Shown here: piece after piece, positions 12,190 to 13,993 of the stretch
How the letters are laid out: every line of letters starts with the position of its first letter
Numbering within the stretch: position 1 is the first letter of the stretch
Source: Gammaproteobacteria bacterium
GTDB taxonomy: Bacteria; Pseudomonadota; Gammaproteobacteria; Steroidobacterales; Woeseiaceae
Assembly (NCBI GenBank): GCA_030641695.1
Contig: DAOWGY010000341.1
Coordinates: forward strand, 1-13,993
Length of the DNA: 13,993 nt
Direction: 5' to 3'
Translations under genes and position numbers: made by a program
Notes under the pieces: model-generated
Told to the model about the DNA's origin: nothing
Databases searched by the model: none
The model's input: only the letters and a program-made list of their open reading frames with translations

Positions 12190-13614
12190 TCAGCTCTGTA
12201 ACTGTGCGTCACCCGAGTCGGGCGCTGCAGCCGGCTCGACCTCGAGAACCAGACCGTCCATCGCCACCACGGTGACGTACTGGTCCTTTTCGATCGCAAG
12301 CTTGCTGTGTGCAGCCCAGGCCTCGCCCTCGAGCCAGACTTTGCCGTTACCGGTGAAGTCCTGCATCGCAGTGCCGACGCCGCCGATGATCGAACCGCGG
12401 CCCGAAACCGCACCGCGTTTGCGGAGCTTCAGCGTGTAGCCGATGAGCCAAATGATTGCCAAAGCGGCAACCAGCGCGATGCCAACGACGAACGTAACGG
12501 AAATGCCGAAACCCGGTATATCGCTGTCGAACATCATGATCGCGCCGAATACGAAGGCGACAATGCCGCCGAGCCCGAGCGCACCGAAGCTCGGGGCGAA
12601 CGCCTCCGCAACCATAAGCCCAATACCGACGATGATCAGGGCCAGGCCGGCGTAATTGACGGGTAGTACTTGCAGGGCGTACGCGGCCAGCAACAGGCAG
12701 ATAACGCCGACAACCCCCGGCACGATGGCGCCCGGGTTCCAGCCTTCGTACATGAGCCCGTAAAGGCCGACGATGCCGAGCAGCAGGACGATTTCCGGAT
12801 TAGCGATCGCCGAAAGTATCCTGATGCGCCAGTTGGGCTTGAAGTTTTCTATCGTCACTTTGTCCGTCGCAAGGGCGACAGTTTCAGAGTCAACTTCCAC
12901 TTCATGGCCGTTAATTTGCTCGAGCAGGTCCGAGTGATCATTGGCAATGAACTCGATGACGTTGAGCTCAAGCGCCTCATTGGCCGTCAGCGTCGCGGCA
13001 TCGCGCACAGCGTCTTCGGCCCAGTCGGCGTTGCGTCCGTGCCGCTCCGCAAGCCCGCGGATGTAGGCAACGGCGTCGTTGAGCACCTTGCGCTCCATCG
13101 CCGTGCCCGGCTTTGTGGCTGGAGCGGACTCCTCGTCGTCTTCGGCATCGCCCTCGTCGCCGTTTTCTTCCGATTCTGTCGTGTCTTCGGGTTCTTCGAT
13201 ATTTTCCGGCGTTGCGTCTTCACCGCTCAGGGAGACGGGGGTTGCGGCACCCAGGTGCGTCGTCGGCGTCATGGCTGCGATGTGGCTTGCAAGCAGGATA
13301 TAGGTGCCGGCACTGTCCGCCCGAGCGCCGGCAGGCGTTACGTAAGTCGCGACCGGCACGGAAGAGTTCAGTATCTCCTTCACCATGTCGCGCATGGGTT
13401 TGACGAGGCCGCCGGGTGTATCCATGTCGATGATGATCAGCTCGGCGTTCTGCTCCTCCGCATGGCGAATACCGCTGATCAGGTAGTCGGCGGTCGCGAC
13501 GCCAATGCCGCCGTCGATCTCGAGAATAACGACCGTGTTGCCGGCGGCGCTGGCGCCATGGGCGAGGAGAACGAACAGGGTAGCGACAATTGCTCGCCGG
13601 AGTATCGATTTCAT
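12190..13614 (-). CDS. nfeD: NfeD-family membrane-bound serine protease (ClpP class)
   Basis: This 474-residue full-length NfeD has a signal peptide (1-24; RRAIVATLFVLLAHGASAA) and a ClpP-class protease domain (about 26-225). Five membrane segments follow (about 272-289, 295-313, 321-339, 346-363 and 370-392), and then a C-terminal OB-fold NfeD domain (about 405-462). The protease domain has DTPGGL (65-70), probable catalytic Ser101 in GARADSAGTYI and probable catalytic Lys176 in ERKVLNDAVAYIRGLAERHG, by analogy with Pyrococcus PH1510. Between them lies a strongly acidic, low-complexity insert (about 131-165, rich in Glu and Asp), absent from PH1510. ATG 13614 is chosen for the signal peptide; the frame extends upstream to 13716, which would overlap the divergent asparaginase-like gene. 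The partner slipin follows directly, the standard pairing for membrane quality control. Confidence 0.94.
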   Translation of the reverse strand: MKSILRRAIVATLFVLLAHGASAAGNTVVILEIDGGIGVATADYLISGIRHAEEQNAELIIIDMDTPGGLVKPMRDMVKEILNSSVPVATYVTPAGARADSAGTYILLASHIAAMTPTTHLGAATPVSLSGEDATPENIEEPEDTTESEENGDEGDAEDDEESAPATKPGTAMERKVLNDAVAYIRGLAERHGRNADWAEDAVRDAATLTANEALELNVIEFIANDHSDLLEQINGHEVEVDSETVALATDKVTIENFKPNWRIRILSAIANPEIVLLLGIVGLYGLMYEGWNPGAIVPGVVGVICLLLAAYALQVLPVNYAGLALIIVGIGLMVAEAFAPSFGALGLGGIVAFVFGAIMMFDSDIPGFGISVTFVVGIALVAALAIIWLIGYTLKLRKRGAVSGRGSIIGGVGTAMQDFTGNGKVWLEGEAWAAHSKLAIEKDQYVTVVAMDGLVLEVEPAAAPDSGDAQLQS

Positions 13615-13675
13615 GGCGTCATGATAGCAGGCTGACAACTGTTGATGCGCCCATTTTGGTGGCATGCTTGGCCCC

Positions 13676-13993
13676 ATGTTTATCCGATTCATTACGACCG
13701 GCGGCACAATCGACAAGATCTATTTCGATGACCTGAGCCAGTTCGAGGTTGGTGAGTCACAGGTCCAGCACATTCTTGCAGACGGCCTGGTACAGATTGA
13801 CTACGATGCCGTCGCTTTAATGCACAAGGACAGCATTGAGATAACCGATGATGATCGGACCAGGCTCCGGGATTACATCGCGAATGACGATGCAAGCCTG
13901 TACGTCGTCACTCACGGCACCGACTCGATGGCCGCGACCGCGGAGGTGCTCGCCGACCTTGCAGGCAAAACCATTGTTTTAACCGGGGCGCTG
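13676..13993 (+). CDS. Asparaginase-like protein (N-terminal part, cut by right edge)
   Basis: The first 106 codons of an asparaginase/glutaminase-fold protein are visible, and the frame is open at the window edge. The first catalytic motif is TTGGTID (7-13, Thr11 expected nucleophile). The second is VTHGTDSM (78-85), where Thr82-Asp83 correspond to Thr89-Asp90 of E. coli AnsB. KTIVLTGAL follows. The catalytic lysine region is missing. The N-terminus starts directly at the first strand with no signal peptide, so a cytoplasmic enzyme is likely. The TTGGTIDKIYFDD form resembles short single-domain asparaginase-like proteins of Gammaproteobacteria rather than AnsA or AnsB, so asparagine may not be the substrate. 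ATG 13676 is preferred, but ATG 13664 in the same frame is possible. It is divergent from nfeD with a 61-bp gap that shows no clear promoter. Confidence 0.85.
   Translation, partial: MFIRFITTGGTIDKIYFDDLSQFEVGESQVQHILADGLVQIDYDAVALMHKDSIEITDDDRTRLRDYIANDDASLYVVTHGTDSMAATAEVLADLAGKTIVLTGAL

Noticed and set aside
12670..13635. 321-residue plus-strand open frame opposite nfeD
   Set aside because: The nfeD frame has signal peptide, catalytic residues and membrane segments; the opposite frame is a shadow.

Overview
The window looks like a chromosomal, GC-rich, mostly housekeeping stretch from a gammaproteobacterium. The evidence is a run of recognisable proteins: an AcnA-type aconitase, MnmA next to a NudJ-like Nudix enzyme, an E. 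coli-type PurB whose catalytic residues fall at His171 and Ser295, FumC, a NudL-like Nudix enzyme, MazG, and a PhoP/PhoQ-like pair. The base composition and the short palindromic repeats would suit an early-branching, Xanthomonadales/Woeseia/Chromatiales-like lineage, but I cannot fix the family from sequence alone. I see no tRNA, rRNA, CRISPR array, transposase or phage gene.

Layout. Positions 1-5172 are read on the minus strand. In transcription order they are purB, a 222-bp gap, a DUF7931-like gene of unknown function, nudJ, mnmA, and acnA, which runs off the left edge. E. coli has the related order nudJ-mnmA-hflD-purB, but hflD is not present here. Positions 5267-8094 are on the plus strand: fumC, nudL and mazG, separated by only 5 and 6 bp. 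Positions 8143-11375 hold a four-gene plus-strand signalling unit: a glycine-zipper envelope protein, a small PepSY-like periplasmic protein, a PhoP-like response regulator and a PhoQ-like histidine kinase. It meets, tail to tail with a 3-bp gap, the minus-strand nfeD-slipin membrane pair (13614-11379). Divergent from nfeD, the start of a small asparaginase-like gene runs off the right edge.

The genes serve three themes. One is central and purine metabolism: aconitase and fumarase in the TCA cycle, and PurB, which releases fumarate that FumC can hydrate. The second is nucleotide and tRNA quality control: MnmA, the NudJ and NudL Nudix enzymes, and MazG. The third is envelope sensing and membrane quality control: the PhoPQ-like operon and NfeD with slipin.

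The most interesting non-coding signals are two. First, upstream of the glycine-zipper gene there are two tandem hexamer pairs, each with an exact 11-bp period; the proximal one sits 12 bp from a plausible -10. This is PhoP-box architecture, and it suggests that the operon is autoregulated. Second, a dispersed REP/BIME-like palindrome family occurs at four places. One copy supplies the last codons and the stop of mazG, and one sits exactly between the regulator and kinase genes. A 16-bp intercistronic RNA hairpin (8866-8903), whose only non-Watson-Crick pairs are G-U, lies between the first two operon genes.
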